64,000 nucleotides of DNA, from NCBI GenBank assembly GCA_022316685.1, contig JAKJHU010000663.1:62001-126000 (forward strand), in the 5' to 3' direction. The position numbers and the translations under genes are program-made. The notes beneath the pieces were generated by a model. The model was not told where the DNA came from, ran no database searches, and saw nothing but the letters and a program-made list of their open reading frames with translations. How positions within the stretch are numbered: position 1 is the first letter of the stretch; every line of letters starts with the position of its first letter. This document shows positions 1-12,665 of the stretch, in pieces. This DNA is from Progne subis subis (lineage: Eukaryota > Chordata > Aves > Passeriformes > Hirundinidae).

Positions 1-1490
1 TGTTTGTCTCTATCCAAGCCTTGTCCCTGCCAGTGCTCCCAGAGCCCAGACCAGCCCTGGGGGATCAGCTCTGCCCTGCACACCCCTCCCCAGCACAGGG
101 CACTGCCCAGGGGCAGCTCCCTGGCAGCAGGGCCTTAAGGGCAGCTCAGACAAACAGAGATGCTGCAAGCCAAGGTGCTGCTGGTGCTGTCTGTAGGTCG
201 AGGAAGGTGAGGAGGCATTTTTTGAGGGAGCTGTGAGGCAGATCTGCTGATCCCCAGGGTGACAGTGCAGGAGTCTCAGTGACACAGACAAACCCTGACA
301 GCCCCTTTGCCTTTTCTTTATGAGAAAGCTGAGAGCAGCCCTGGCCATGCAGCACCATCTCCACAGCAGGAGGAATCTGCCCTGGTGGTGGTCACTCCTT
401 CCACCTCCAACTTCTCCCCAGAGTCCATTGGAGCTCCCAGGCAGGCTGAGAGCTGCCCCTGGCAGGTGGCAGATCCCCTCGCCTGGCCAAGAGCCCTCAG
501 GGCTGCAGGAGCTGCTCTGCACGACAGCCCTGGGCACCCCTGGCTGCAGCCCCAGCTTCAGCCCCTGCAGCCGTCCCTGGCAGCAGGAGCCGTCCTGCCC
601 TGTCCCTCTGACGGTGCCCAGGGCAGCCCTGCTCTGGAGCACATCCTCCCCCAAAGCAGAAAGGGCAGAAGAGCCATCCTTACAGTCATGTCAGTCCTGT
701 CCTGGGTCAGCTTGAGGAGATCCCTGCAGCCAGACTGCCTGTGTCAGGAGTGGTGATGATTTCTCCATGAAGACCCTCAGAATTGTCCTTCTAGTTTCCT
801 TGAGTCTGTGTCTGCTTCACTCCTGTTCGGTACCTGCAGGCAGTGCCCTCAGCCCAGCTGGGCTGGGAGAGGAGCTGCTCCTCAGGAGAAATGTCTTTTT
901 GAAGCTCTTCTTGGTTGCCAAGAGCTGCCTCTGTGCCAGGAGCCCAGCCCAGCTCAGCAGCAGAGACACAGCACCAGGACTTTAATGACCCTCTCAGGGC
1001 TTTGGTGTTGTTTACATCAGACTTATTTCCACAGAGTGTTCAAAAAACTTCTGAAGAACAAAGTCAGATGAAAAGTTCCAATATTTCATGAAGTTTTAAT
1101 AAGTATCACGGAGAATATTTTGCCTGATCAGTTCAATCTGAACACTGCAGGCAGTGATGACAGGTGGGGACAAACAAGGCAAAGGTGTCTCTGATGCTCA
1201 GCAAACCTGCATGTGTTTCAGGAATGCAAAGGGCCAAGGCCTGAGCCCCAGCCCCTGCCAAGGCAGATCCTGTCCCTCCCTCAGTGCTCAGGGTTCTTCC
1301 CAGGACACTGGGATGTGGGGATGTGCAATGCCAAGGGCAGCACCATGGGGCGGCCCCTGCCAGGCTGCTGAGCAGGGACAAGGAGGCAATGAGGCCCCAG
1401 GCCTGCCAGGGTCCCTTGTCTCCTGCTCATGGCTCAGGCCCAGGGCCAGCAGCCATGGCCCAAGTGCTGCAGGAGTTGGCTGTGTCAGGG
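1..1490 (-). repeat. Duplicon related to olfactory-receptor upstream flank (inverted copy)
   Basis: This block matches, in reverse complement, the sequence at about 22432-23965 that lies just upstream of the olfactory receptor gene. Position 1 pairs with about 23960 and position 1486 with about 22437. Several frames are open on both strands because the sequence is GC-rich, but they do not agree in length with the inverted copy and show no domain, so I do not call a gene. In the other copy the receptor starts about 470 bases further on, so a minus-strand receptor could lie just left of the window. The stretch 880-1080 recurs in each tandem unit (for example 5090-5345). Confidence 0.7.
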
Positions 1491-1904
1491 CCTTTCAGCT
1501 GCTGCCCATGCCTGTGCCCTCTCCAGCCCAGGCTGTCCTACGGTGTCCATGCCCTGCGCCTCTGTCCCTGCAGGCTGTCGTCATCCCCCGGCTGCCCCAC
1601 CTCGCTGGCCCCTTCCTTTGCTGACAGCTCTGTGTCCTGCCTGCCTCTGCCTGGGCACACAAAGCCTTGGCCTGCTCCAGACTCCTTCTTGGGGATGTGT
1701 TGCACCACAGCCCAGCCCTGGGACAGAAATTCCTTTCTATCCATTCTCAGCCTGGGTATCCCCAGTTGCCCTTTGCATTAGTTTTTTCTTTTCTGGCTTT
1801 TCTCTGCTGTTTCAAAAGGATCCACTATCTCTGAAACCACCCTTCAATCCCACCCAGGGCTCTTCCCTGCTGTCCTCAGTCTCCCTCCACTGAGCAAAGA
1901 GCTT

Positions 1905-2640
1905 TAAGCCACGAACACCTGGACAAGAATCATGGTTCTTTCCTATAGGAAGGAAGCCACAGAACCCCAGGGTTTGAAGGCAGATTGGAGGCACTCACTA
2001 GAAGCCAAGGAAAGGCCCAAGCTGTCTGTCCTTACAGCTTTTGTCTGAAAGGAACCCTTGGATACATGGGGAATTCTGGAGGTGGAATTCCATTTCAGCT
2101 CTGGGTGTCTGGACCAAAATGACAGATCTTCTCCACAGGAAGGGAAGGGCAGAGCCCCAGTGTTTCTTAGACAGATGAAAGCTGGCTCTCAGGAAACCAT
2201 GAGAACCTAGAGAATTATGTCAGCTTTTTTCTGGAAGCTATCCTTGGATTAAGGAATTTTGAGGCAGATTCCCAGCTTTGGCCATAGATGCCTGGATTTG
2301 AAAGATGTTTTTTCCAGAAGAAAGAAAGAAGGAAGAGAAGCATGGTCCCCCAGTGTTTTAAAGACAGATGAGGGGTGGCCCCCAAGAGGCCAAGGCCAGC
2401 CAGAGCTGTCTGTCCCGGCAGGTTTCAAATTGGGAACAATCCTTGGATATAATCAAATTTGGAGGTAGAATCACAACTTTGGCCATGGGCACCTGGAGGA
2501 GAAGGACAGTTCTTTTCCACAGGAAGGAAAGCATGGAACTCAAGGGCTTCAGAGACAGATGAGGACAGCCCTCAACATGCCAAGGTCAGTTGGACCAGTC
2601 AGGCAGCCCCCAGGAGGCCAAGACAAGCAGACCTATTCTG
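1905..2640 (+). repeat. ~185-bp degenerate tandem repeat, about four units
   Basis: Each unit contains the same landmarks in order: a CCACAGGAAGGAA-like block, a CCCCAGTGTTT block, an AGACAGATGA block, GGCCAAGGCCAGCC, CTGTCTGTC, then a CTTGGATA block, GGAATTTTGGAGG and a TTTGGCCATGGGCACCTGG-like block. The spacing of the AGACAGATGA blocks is near 185 bases. It runs directly into the 38-bp minisatellite. The same pair of repeats occurs in unit B (6148-6883) and in reverse orientation around 11840-12960. Confidence 0.7.
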
Positions 2641-3785
2641 TGTTGGGGCCCTGCAGCATCACAATTGTCCATTGGTTCTATGAAGCCCCGTAGTATCAGA
2701 ACAGATCTTTGTTTCCATGAGGTCCAGAAATATCACAGTGATCTCCTTGGATCCACAGTGTCACAATGGCCCCTTAATCCATGAGGCCTGGCAGTGTCAC
2801 AATGGTTGCCTTGGTTCTATGAGGCCCTGTGATGACACAATGGCCCCTTGGTTCCATGGGGACTCAGTGTTCCAGAATGGTCTCATTGCTACCATGAGGC
2901 CCTGCAGTGTCACAATGGTCTCCTGGGTTCCACAACATCCTGCAGAGCCCTCTTGGTTCAATGAGGTCTCAAAGTACCATAATAGTCACCAGGATTACAT
3001 CAGGCCTTACAGTGTCACAGGGGCACCTTGGATCCCTGAGGCCCTGAAGTATGGAATGGAACCTTGATTCCATTGGGCCCCTCACTGTTACATGAGTTCT
3101 TAGTTCCATGGAGCCCTGTAGTGTCACAATGGTCTCCTTGGTTACATGGTGACACAGTGTCACAGTGGTCTCCTTTGTTCTACAAGGCCCCAGAGTGTCA
3201 CAATGGCCCCTTGCTGCCATGAGGCCGTGCAATGTCACAATGGTCTCATTGGTTCCCTGATGCACCGTTGTGTAACAGTGGCACCCTTGGTTCCACAGAG
3301 TCAGAATGTCCTTGTGGTCTCATGGATCCCCACAGTGTCACTATGATCCCCTTGATTCCATGAGGCCCTGCTGTGCTACAATGACCCCTTGGTTATAAAA
3401 GGCCCTGCAGTGGAACAATGGCTCCTTGGTTCCAGTGGGTCCTGACGTGTCCTAATGGTCTCCATGGTTCCATGAGGCCCCACAATGTCACAATGGACTT
3501 TTGGTTCCATGAGCTTTCGTACTGCCAGCAACAGTCTCCTTGGTTCCACAGTGTCACAAGGGACCCTTTGTTCCATGAGGTTCAGTGCTGTAACATGGAC
3601 ACCGTGATCCCATGAGGTTCTGCAGTGTCACAATGGACTCCTTGGTTCTGCAGCCCTGCTGTGTCACCATGGACCTGTAGTTCCATGAGGTTCCGTAGTG
3701 TCACCATGGTCCCTTTGGTTCCACAAGGCCTTGCTGTGCCACAATGGCCCCTTGGTTCCATGAGGTTCTGTACTGTACACAGATT
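2640..3785 (+). repeat. Degenerate ~38-bp minisatellite array (forward)
   Basis: About 30 units of a ~38-bp motif built from CCTTGGTTCCATGAGGCCC and TGCAGTGTCACAATGG. Units vary by substitution and small indels. Because of the motif, short open frames rich in SMRPC and VTM-like peptides appear on both strands, but they are repeat shadows, not genes. Confidence 0.9.
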
Positions 3786-5090
3786 CTCCTGGGTGTGGGA
3801 GGACAGATTGTAAAGAGAATAGAGATAGTGCTGAAGGCAATCTCACCCCTGATAAATTGCAGCTGTACTAATTCCCAAGAGTGGGAACAGCCTTGCCCTT
3901 AATAGATCCCAGCTATGTCCAATGAGAGTGAGTGTTATAACACATTGGGTGAGCTGGGCAAGAGTCAGTTGGAGTCTGTAGGCTGTGCTGGGAGAAGAAG
4001 GGTTATGCAGGCGTGTGAGGGACAGATGGGGTGATTCAATGGTCAGGCAAGAGTCAGCCAGTCCTGCAGGAGGAAGAGAGAAGGAGCCAGAAGGCTGTGT
4101 GGAGCTGCCTGTGGGTAGGCTACAGAGAGAAAGGTTTGATCGTTTTTAGATAATATGGGACAGACACCTGCGTCAGTCGTGGCCCCACTTCAACTGGTAC
4201 CGTCTGTGAGGACCGGGTGACAATGAATGGTGACCCCAAGGTGATCCTGGGAGATGACTACAGGCCTAAGAGCAGTGAGACTGTGGGGCCCAGCCAAACT
4301 GAGCCACACAGATAAAGAGCCTGAAGAGCTGAAAAGGGGGACCTGAGAGCAAAATAGGCAGACCTGAGAACCCAAAAATCCAGACGAGTTGCAGCCAGGT
4401 GGACCTGAGAGCCTAAAAGCAGTGTAGGCAGACCTGGGAGCCCAAGAGTCCAGATGACTCATGAGACACCGACCCCAAAGTAAGGCTGCAGTTTGAGGGA
4501 TCCTGGAGCAGCACCATGGTGTAGCTGGAAGCAGCGGCTGAGCACTGAGAGGCTGAGTTGGAGCTGCAGAAAAGGAATGTAAGAAAAGCTAAAAACTAAT
4601 ACCAAAAAAAAAAAAAAAAAAAAAAAAGGAGGTTACCGTACTCAAAGAGAATAAACATCATGAAAATGAGTTTAGAACTACACGAGGAGGAGCATTGAAA
4701 AGATCAAGAGGGAGAGAAACAGCAAGCAGAGGTGTTGCTTCAGTCGACAGAAGAACTGAAATTGCAGAAGACAAAAGTGACAAACATTGAAAAAGGAACA
4801 AGAAAATTTCCTAAAACAGCAGTGGGAGCTAGAGAGGGATTAGTTCTATTATTCAGGTCAATGTGTTTATTTACTGTTGAAACGTGTTCTATTCAAAAGT
4901 TAATATTCCATAGGGATAGATATCAATAGGCATAAGTGCAAAAGCTAGTATTTCATATAAGAGACTGATGTTCTATACTGTTAAAAGCAAAGCAAACAAA
5001 AACAGAGGGTTAACAATTATTGAGAAAGGAAAAGAAAAGGTTCTTATGCCACTGTGAACTTTCTCTGAGTCTACATTTCAAATACCACAG
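3786..5090 (+). other. Low-copy segment of unit A with poly(A) run, no gene recognised
   Basis: The segment has a few short purine-rich repeats (GGCAGACCTG-type, 4340-4450), a run of about 27 A at 4600-4627 and an AT-rich tail. It is repeated in unit B (poly(A) near 8845-8869) and unit D (near 18079-18094), where the A run is shorter. Open frames are at most about 90 codons and match nothing I know. The poly(A) run could mark an old retroposed insert, but I see no target-site duplication. Confidence 0.5.
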
Positions 5091-5382
5091 GATAGAGGAT
5101 TTCCCCTCAGGAGAAATGTATTTTTGAAACTTTTCTTGGTTGCCATGAGCTGCCTCTGCGCCAGAAGCCTGGCTGAGCTCAGCAGCACAGCAACGGCACC
5201 AGAAGTTTAATGACCCTCCTGTGGATTTGGTGTTGTTTACGTACAACTCAGTCCCTGAGAATGTGTTCAAAAAACTTCTCAAGAACTCCAAGTTAAATTA
5301 AAACTCCAAAGTTTCTTGAAGTTTTAATGGGCCTCAGAGAGGAACCTGATGGAGAAAGTGTCCCCAGGTTCCAGTTGGAGCA

Positions 5383-8300
5383 GAACATGGCAGGCAGTGA
5401 TGACAGGTGGGGACAAACAAGGCAAAGGTGTCTCTGATGCTCAGCAAATCTGCATGTGTTTCAGGAATGCAAAGGGCCAAGGCCTGAGCCCCAGCCCCTG
5501 CCAAGGCAGATCCTGTCCCTCCCTCAGTGCTCAGGGCTCTTCCCAGGACACTGGGATGTGGGGATGTGCAATGCCAAGGGCAGCACCATGGGGCGGCCCC
5601 TGCCAGGCTGCTGAGCAGGGACAAGGAGGCAATGAGGCCCCAGGCCTGCCAGGGTCCCTTGTCTCCTGCTCATGGCTCAGGCCCAGGGCCAGCAGCCATG
5701 GCCCAAGTGCTGCAGGAGTTGGCTGTGTCAGGGCCTTTCAGCTGCTGCCCATGCCTGTGCCCTCTCCAGCCCAGGCTGTCCTACGGTGTCCATGCCCTGC
5801 GCCTCTGTCCCTGCAGGCTGTCGTCATCCCCCGGCTGCCCCACCTCGCTGGCCCCTTCCTTTGCTGACAGCTCTGTGTCCTGCCTGCCTCTGCCTGGGCA
5901 CACAAAGCCTTGGCCTGCTCCAGACTCCTTCTTGGGGATGTGTTGCACCACAGCCCAGCCCTGGGACAGAAATTCCTTTCTATCCATTCTCAGCCTGGGT
6001 ATCCCCAGTTGCCCTTTGCATTAGTTTTTTCTTTTCTGGCTTTTCTCTGCTGTTTCAAAAGGATCCACTATCTCTGAAACCACCCTTCAATCCCACCCAG
6101 GGCTCTTCCCTGCTGTCCTCAGTCTCCCTCCACTGAGCAAAGAGCTTTAAGCCACGAACACCTGGACAAGAATCATGGTTCTTTCCTATAGGAAGGAAGC
6201 CACAGAACCCCAGGGTTTGAAGGCAGATTGGAGGCACTCACTAGAGGCCAAGGAAAGGCCCAAGCTGTCTGTCCTTACAGCTTTTGTCTGAAAGGAACCC
6301 TTGGATACATGGGGAATTCTGGAGGTGGAATTCCATTTCAGCTCTGGGTGTCTGGACCAAAATGACAGATCTTCTCCACAGGAAGGGAAGGGCAGAGCCC
6401 CAGTGTTTCTTAGACAGATGAAAGCTGGCTCTCAGGAAACCATGAGAACCTAGAGAATTATGTCAGCTTTTTTCTGGAAGCTATCCTTGGATTAAGGAAT
6501 TTTGAGGCAGATTCCCAGCTTTGGCCATAGATGCCTGGATTTGAAAGATGTTTTTTCCAGAAGAAAGAAAGAAGGAAGAGAAGCATGGTCCCCCAGTGTT
6601 TTAAAGACAGATGAGGGGTGGCCCCCAAGAGGCCAAGGCCAGCCAGAGCTGTCTGTCCCGGCAGGTTTCAAATTGGGAACAATCCTTGGATATAATCAAA
6701 TTTGGAGGTAGAATCACAACTTTGGCCATGGGCACCTGGAGGAGAAGGACAGTTCTTTTCCACAGGAAGGAAAGCATGGAACTCAAGGGCTTCAGAGACA
6801 GATGAGAACAGCCCTCAACATGCCAAGGTCAGTTGGACCAGTCAGGCAGCCCCCAGGAGGCCAAGACAAGCAGACCTATTCTGTGTTGGGGCCCTGCAGC
6901 ATCACAATTGTCCATTGGTTCTATGAAGCCCCGTAGTATCAGAACAGATCTTTGTTTCCATGAGGTCCAGAAATATCACAGTGATCTCCTTGGATCCACA
7001 GTGTCACAATGGCCCCTTAATCCATGAGGCCTGGCAGTGTCACAATGGTTGCCTTGGTTCTATGAGGCCCTGTGATGACACAATGGCCCCTTGGTTCCAT
7101 GGGGACTCAGTGTTCCAGAATGGTCTCATTGCTACCATGAGGCCCTGCAGTGTCACAATGGTCTCCTGGGTTCCACAACATCCTGCAGAGCCCTCTTGGT
7201 TCAATGAGGTCTCAAAGTACCATAATAGTCACCAGGATTCCATCAGGCCTTACAGTGTCACAGGGGCACCTTGGATCCCTGAGGCCCTGAAGTATGGAAT
7301 GGAACCTTGATTCCATTGGGCCCCTCACTGTTACATGAGTTCTTAGTTCCATGGAGCCCTGTAGTGTCACAATGGTCTCCTTGGTTACATGGTGACACAG
7401 TGTCACAGTGGTCTCCTTTGTTCTACAAGGCCCCAGAGTGTCACAATGGCCCCTTGCTGCCATGAGGCCGTGCAATGTCACAATGGTCTCATTGGTTCCC
7501 TGATGCACCGTTGTGTAACAGTGGCACCCTTGGTTCCACAGAGTCAGAATGTCCTTGTGGTCTCATGGATCCCCACAGTGTCACTATGATCCCCTTGATT
7601 CCATGAGGCCCTGCTGTGCTACAATGACCCCTTGGTTATAAAAGGCCCTGCAGTGGAACAATGGCTCCTTGGTTCCAGTGGGTCCTGACGTGTCCTAATG
7701 GTCTCCATGGTTCCATGAGGCCCCACAATGTCACAATGGACTTTTGGTTCCATGAGCTTTCGTACTGCCAGCAACAGTCTCCTTGGTTCCACAGTGTCAC
7801 CATGGACCCTTTGTTCCATGAGGTTCAGTGGTGTAACATGGACACCGTGATCCCATGAGGTTCTGCAGTGTCACAATGGACTCCTTGGTTCTGCAGCCCT
7901 GCTGTGTCACCATGGACCCGTAGTTCCATGAGGTTCCGTAGTGTCACCATGGTCCCTTTGGTTCCACAAGGCCTTGCTGTGCCACAATGGCCCCTTGGTT
8001 CCATGAGGTTCTGTACTGTACACAGATTCTCCTTGGTGTGGGAGGACAGATTGTAAAGAGAATAGAGATAGTGCTGAAGGCAATCTCACCCCTGATAAAT
8101 TGCAGCTGTACTAATTCCCAAGAGTGGGAACAGCCTTGCCCTTAATAGATCCCAGCTATGTCCAATGAGAGTGAGTGTTATAACACATTGGGTGAGCTGG
8201 GCAAGAGTCAGTTGGAGTCTGTAGGCTGTGCTGGGAGAAGAAGGGTTATGCAGGCGTGTGAGGGACAGATGGGGTGATTCAATGGTCAGGCAAGAGTCAG

Positions 8301-9623
8301 CCAGTCCTGCAGGAGGAAGAGAGAAGGAGCCAGAAGGCTGTGTGGAGCTGCCTGTGGGTAGGCTACAGAGAGAAAGGTTTGATCGTTTTTAGATAATATG
8401 GGACAGACACCTGCATCAGTCGTGGCCCCACTTCAACTGGTACCGTCTGTGAGGACCGGGTGACAATGAATGGTGACCCCAAGGTGATCCTGGGAGATGA
8501 CTACAGGCCTAAGAGCAGTGAGACTGTGGGGCCCAGCCAAACTGAGCCACACAGATAAAGAGCCTGAAGAGCTGAAAAGGGGGACCTGAGAGCAAAATAG
8601 GCAGACCTGAGAACCCAAAAATCCAGACGAGTTGCAGCCAGGTGGACCTGAGAGCCTAAAAGCAGTGTAGGCAGACCTGGGAGCCCAGAGTCCAGATGAC
8701 TCATGAGACACCGACCCCAAAGTAAGGCTGCAGTTTGAGGGATCCTGGAGCAGCACCATGGTGTAGCTGGAAGCAGCGGCTGAGCACTGAGAGGCTGAGT
8801 TGGAGCTGCAGAAAAGGAATGTAAGAAAAGCTAAAAACTAATACCAAAAAAAAAAAAAAAAAAAAAAAAGGAGGTTACCGTACTCAAAGAGAATAAACAT
8901 CATGAAAATGAGTTTAGAACTACACGAGGAGGAGCATTGAAAAGATCAAGAGGGAGAGAAACAGCAAGCAGAGGTGTTGCTTCAGTCGACAGAAGAACTG
9001 AAATTGCAGAAGACAAAAGTGACAAACATTGAAAAAGGAACAAGAAAATTTCCTAAAACAGCAGTGGGAGCTAGAGAGGGATTAGTTCTATTATTCAGGT
9101 CAATGTGTTTATTTACTGTTGAAACGTGTTCTATTCAAAAGTTAATATTCCATAGGGATAGATATCAATAGGCATAAGTGCAAAAGCTAGTATTTCATAT
9201 AAGAGACTGATGTTCTATACTGTTAAAAGCAAAGCAAACAAAAACAGAGGGTTAACAATTATTGAGAAAGGAAAAGAAAAGGTTCTTATGCCACTGTGAA
9301 CTTTCTCTGAGTCTACATTTCAAATACCACAGGATAGAGGATTTCCCCTCAGGAGAAATGTATTTTGAAACTTTTCTTGGTTGCCATGAGCTGCCTCTGC
9401 GCCAGAAGCCTGGCTGAGCTCAGCAGCACAGCAACGGCACCAGAAGTTTAATGACCCTCCTGTGGATTTGGTGTTGTTTACGTACAACTCAGTCCCTGAG
9501 AATGTGTTCAAAAAACTTCTCAAGAACTCCAAGTTAAATTAAAACTCCAAAGTTTCTTGAAGTTTTAATGGGCCTCAGAGAGGAACCTGATGGAGAAAGT
9601 GTCCCCAGGTTCCAGTTGGAGCA
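5383..9623 (+). repeat. Tandem unit B, ~4241 bp
   Basis: Near-identical to unit A with the same internal order: ~185-bp repeat at about 6148-6883, minisatellite at about 6883-8028, low-copy segment with poly(A) at about 8029-9332 and the upstream-flank fragment at 9333-9585. Differences from A are scattered single bases (for example the 7240 region reads GGATTCCATC where A reads GGATTACATC) and 1-bp changes in homopolymers such as the T run at 9362. No gene is supported. Confidence 0.9.
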
Positions 9624-10500
9624 GAACATGGCAGGCAGTGATGACAGGTGGGGACAAACAAGGCAAAGGTGTCTCTGATGCTCAGCAAATCTGCATGTGT
9701 TTCAGGAATGCAAAGGGCCAAGGCCTGAGCCCCAGCCCCTGCCAAGGCAGATCCTGTCCCTCCCTCAGTGCTCAGGGCTCTTCCCAGGACACTGGGATGT
9801 GGGGATGTGCAATGCCAAGGGCAGCACCATGGGGCAGCCCCTGCCAGGCTGCTGAGCAGGGACAAGGAGGCAATGAGGCCCCAGGCCTGCCAGGGTCACT
9901 TGTCTCCTGCTCATGGCTCAGGCCCAGGGCCAGCAGCCATGGCCCAAGTGCTGCAGGAGTTGGCTGTGTCAGGGCCTTTCAGCTGCTGCCCATCCCTGTG
10001 CCCTCTCCAGCCCAGGCTGTCCTACGGTGTCCATGCCCTGCGCCTCTGTCCCTGCAGGCTGTCGTCATCCCCCGGCTGCCCCACCTCGCTGGCCCCTTCC
10101 TTTGCTGACAGCTCTGTGTCCTGCCTGCCTCTGCATGGGCACACAAAGCCTTGGGCATGAAACCAGGAGGATTAATTCAACTTTTACCGTGCCTGTGAAG
10201 TTTTAACATGGGAACAAGGCATGCAGGGCCTGCTTTCCCTCAAGGACAGTTGGAAGACAAGTAGAAGACATCTGGCTCAAGACTTCAGTGATGGAAAAAA
10301 CAAGGAGTGAATCTGGGAGCTGTGTGTGGGTTTTATGGTAATGGCTAATTTGTAATACACATGTAGCAAGTCTATAGAAGTAACACTCTTTTAGAATCAT
10401 ATGTCCATGGAAGGTTATGAGTTACCACACCTCAGACCTCAAGCCTGAATAAGAGATACCATCTTAATTGCAAATTTGTGATCAGGACCCTTATACTAAT
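9624..10500 (+). repeat. Partial tandem unit C
   Basis: The first ~530 bases (to about 10154) match the start of A and B closely. The sequence then leaves the A/B pattern and enters about 350 bases that are instead related to 19362-19740, behind unit D. So C and D share a longer original form than A and B. No gene is recognised. Confidence 0.8.
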
Positions 10501-11830
10501 ATTTGGTAAATTTGGTTACTGCAAGGCCTCACTGAATCAAAGATTCTTCTGTGATACCTTGGAACTTCATGGAAGGAAAATCCTTTTTGACACAGCAGAA
10601 CCACATGGAACCAAAGGTCCATTGTAATACTGCAGATCCAAGGAGACCATTGTGACACTGGAACCTCATGGAGCCCAAGGGCCCTTGTGACACTGAGAAA
10701 CCTCATAGAATCAGAGGTACAGTGTGAAAGAGAAAGGCTTCATGGAACCAGGAGCCCATTGTTACACTGTGGGGCTCTGTGGAACCAAGGGGACCACAGT
10801 GACTTTGCAGGGCCTCATGGAACAATGGAGACTCTTCTGACACTTTGAGACTTTGAGACACTTTGAGAACAATGGAGACTCTTCTGACACTTTGAGACTT
10901 TGAGACACTTTGAGAAAGGGGACATTACAGCATGTCAGGGCCTCAGGAAATCAAGGGGGCTACAGTGAACACTGTGGGTGTCCATGGGATGAAGGGTCCA
11001 TTCTGACACTGTGGAACCAAGGACACCATTGTGACACCATGGGGCACCATGGAACCCAAGGTCCATTGTGACACAGCAGGGCCTCATGAAACCCTGGAGG
11101 CCATTTGTACACCTTGAGGCCCTGTGAAACCAAAGGGCCACTGTGGCACTTCAGAGCCTTGTGGATGAGCCAAAGGGCCATAGTGACACCATAGTGACAC
11201 TGTGGGACTTAATGGAACCAAGGGACAATTAAGGCACTGTGTTGTACCATTGAACCGAGGAGATCATTGTGACACTGCAGTGCTCCATGAAACTAAGGAT
11301 TCATGGAACAGTGCAAGACCCCGAGGAACCAAAATTGCATTGTGTCATTGCAGGGCCTCATTGAATCCTGGAGACTATTATGAAACTTTGAGGCCTCATT
11401 GAACCAAGAGGCTCTGCAGAACCTTGTGGAACCAAGGAGCCTCTTCTGATATTGTGAGTCCCTGTGGAAGCAAGAGTCCTTTCTGATACTGCAGTACCAA
11501 GGAGACCCCTGTGGCACTGCAAGGCCTCATGGAAGCAAAGGGAACAATTGTGTTGCAATGGGGCCCAATGGAAGCAAGGGGCCAGTGTGACACAGCTGGG
11601 CCTCATGCAGCCAAGGGGCCATTGTGATCCTGAGGAGCCCAAAAGAACAAAGGGACCACTGTGACACTGCAGGACCATATGGAATAATGGAGACCATTGT
11701 GACACTGTGGGGCCCCATGGAAACACGGGGCCAGTGTCACACAGTGGTGCCTGATGGAACCAAGGATCCAATATGACACCACCATTGTGACACTGTGGGG
11801 CCCTGTGGATCCAAGGGAACAGGGAACAGG
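10500..11830 (-). repeat. ~38-bp minisatellite array (reverse orientation)
   Basis: Same motif as 2640-3785 but reverse-complemented: repeated GGCCTCATGGAACCAAGG and CCATTGTGACACTGC blocks at ~38-bp spacing. A perfect 47-bp tandem duplication lies inside at 10820-10913. Minus-strand open frames here, up to 166 codons, are repeat artefacts. Confidence 0.9.
10820..10913. repeat. Perfect 47-bp direct tandem duplication
   Basis: Two identical 47-bp copies stand head to tail (10820-10866 and 10867-10913), each with an inner ACTTTGAG repeat. It looks like a recent slippage or unequal-exchange product inside the minisatellite. Confidence 0.85.
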
Positions 11831-11839
11831 TCTGGATAG

Positions 11840-12330
11840 CTTGGCCTGACTGACTCAACTGACCCTAGCATGTTGGGGGTCCCTTCTCCTGCACCCCTGA
11901 AACACTGGGGCTCTAGGTTTTCTTTTCTATGGAAAAGAACCATTCCTCCTGCCCAGGCACCCATGGCCAGAATTGGTACTTCTCCAAAATTCACTGTAAG
12001 CAAGGGTTTCTCCCAGACAAAAGCTGCTACAACCCATAGGCCTGGCTTGCCTTGGCCTCTGGTGGTCGCCTCTAATCTGCCCTTGAAATACTGGGAATCG
12101 GTGTTTTCCTTCCTATGGGAAAGAACTGGCCTGCTAATGCAGGTGTTCATGGCTGAAATTGGGATTCTGCCCCCAAAATTCCATATATATGAGATACAGA
12201 ATCCAAGGTATTTATTCCATTGCTCCCAGACAAAACTGCTGGGACACAGAGCTCTGGTTTGCCTTGGCCTCTGCTGGCTGCCTTTTATCAGCCCCTGAAA
12301 CACTGGGGCTCCGTGCTTTCTTTCCTGTGG
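11840..12330 (-). repeat. ~185-bp tandem repeat (reverse orientation)
   Basis: Reverse complement of the repeat at 1905-2640: the blocks TTTTCTTTTCTATGGAAAAG, GGCACCCATGGCCA, CAAAATT and CCAGACAAAAGCTGC recur at about 185-190 bp. It adjoins the reversed minisatellite, so the two repeats were inverted together. Confidence 0.65.
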
Positions 12331-12665
12331 AGACTATGGTGACACTTCAGGGCCTCCTGGATCCAAGGGACCATTGTTATACTGTGGGAATTCATGGAAA
12401 CACGGGGATCAGTGTGGCACTGTTGGGCTGCATGGTCCCAAGGGGCCAGTGTGAAGCAGCAGGGCTTTGTGGAACCACGAGGCCATTGTTGCATTACAGG
12501 GCCTGGTGGAACCAAAGGGCCACTGTGATCCTGCAGGGCACCATGGATCCATGAAAACCCCATTATGGCATTTCAAGGCCCCATGGAATCATGGAGACCA
12601 TGGTGACACTGCAGGGCCCCACAGAACCAAAGGGCCATTGTGACCCTGCTGGGCTTCATGGAAGC
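12330..12665 (-). repeat. ~38-bp minisatellite array (reverse orientation), second block
   Basis: Continuation of the reversed minisatellite between two reversed ~185-bp repeat blocks, with about nine degenerate units. Confidence 0.8.

Larger units (their letters stand above)
1140..5382 (+). repeat. Tandem unit A, 4243 bp
   Basis: First of two adjacent near-identical units: matching positions in A and B are 4243 bases apart over the whole length (1151 pairs with 5394). I found about a dozen single-base or 1-bp length differences between A and B, roughly 0.3 percent. The order inside is a GC-rich 5' part (1140-1900), a ~185-bp tandem repeat (1905-2640), a ~38-bp minisatellite (2640-3785), a low-copy part with a poly(A) run (3786-5090) and a short copy of the upstream-flank repeat (5090-5345). 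No coding gene is supported. Confidence 0.9.

Noticed and set aside
10..654. 214-codon minus-strand frame in the upstream-flank duplicon
   Set aside because: The inverted copy (23309-23686) has a much shorter frame; no signal, domain or start context supports it.
2640..3785. CRISPR-like regular repeats
   Set aside because: Units are degenerate, directly adjacent and have no unique spacers; the surroundings are avian nuclear DNA.
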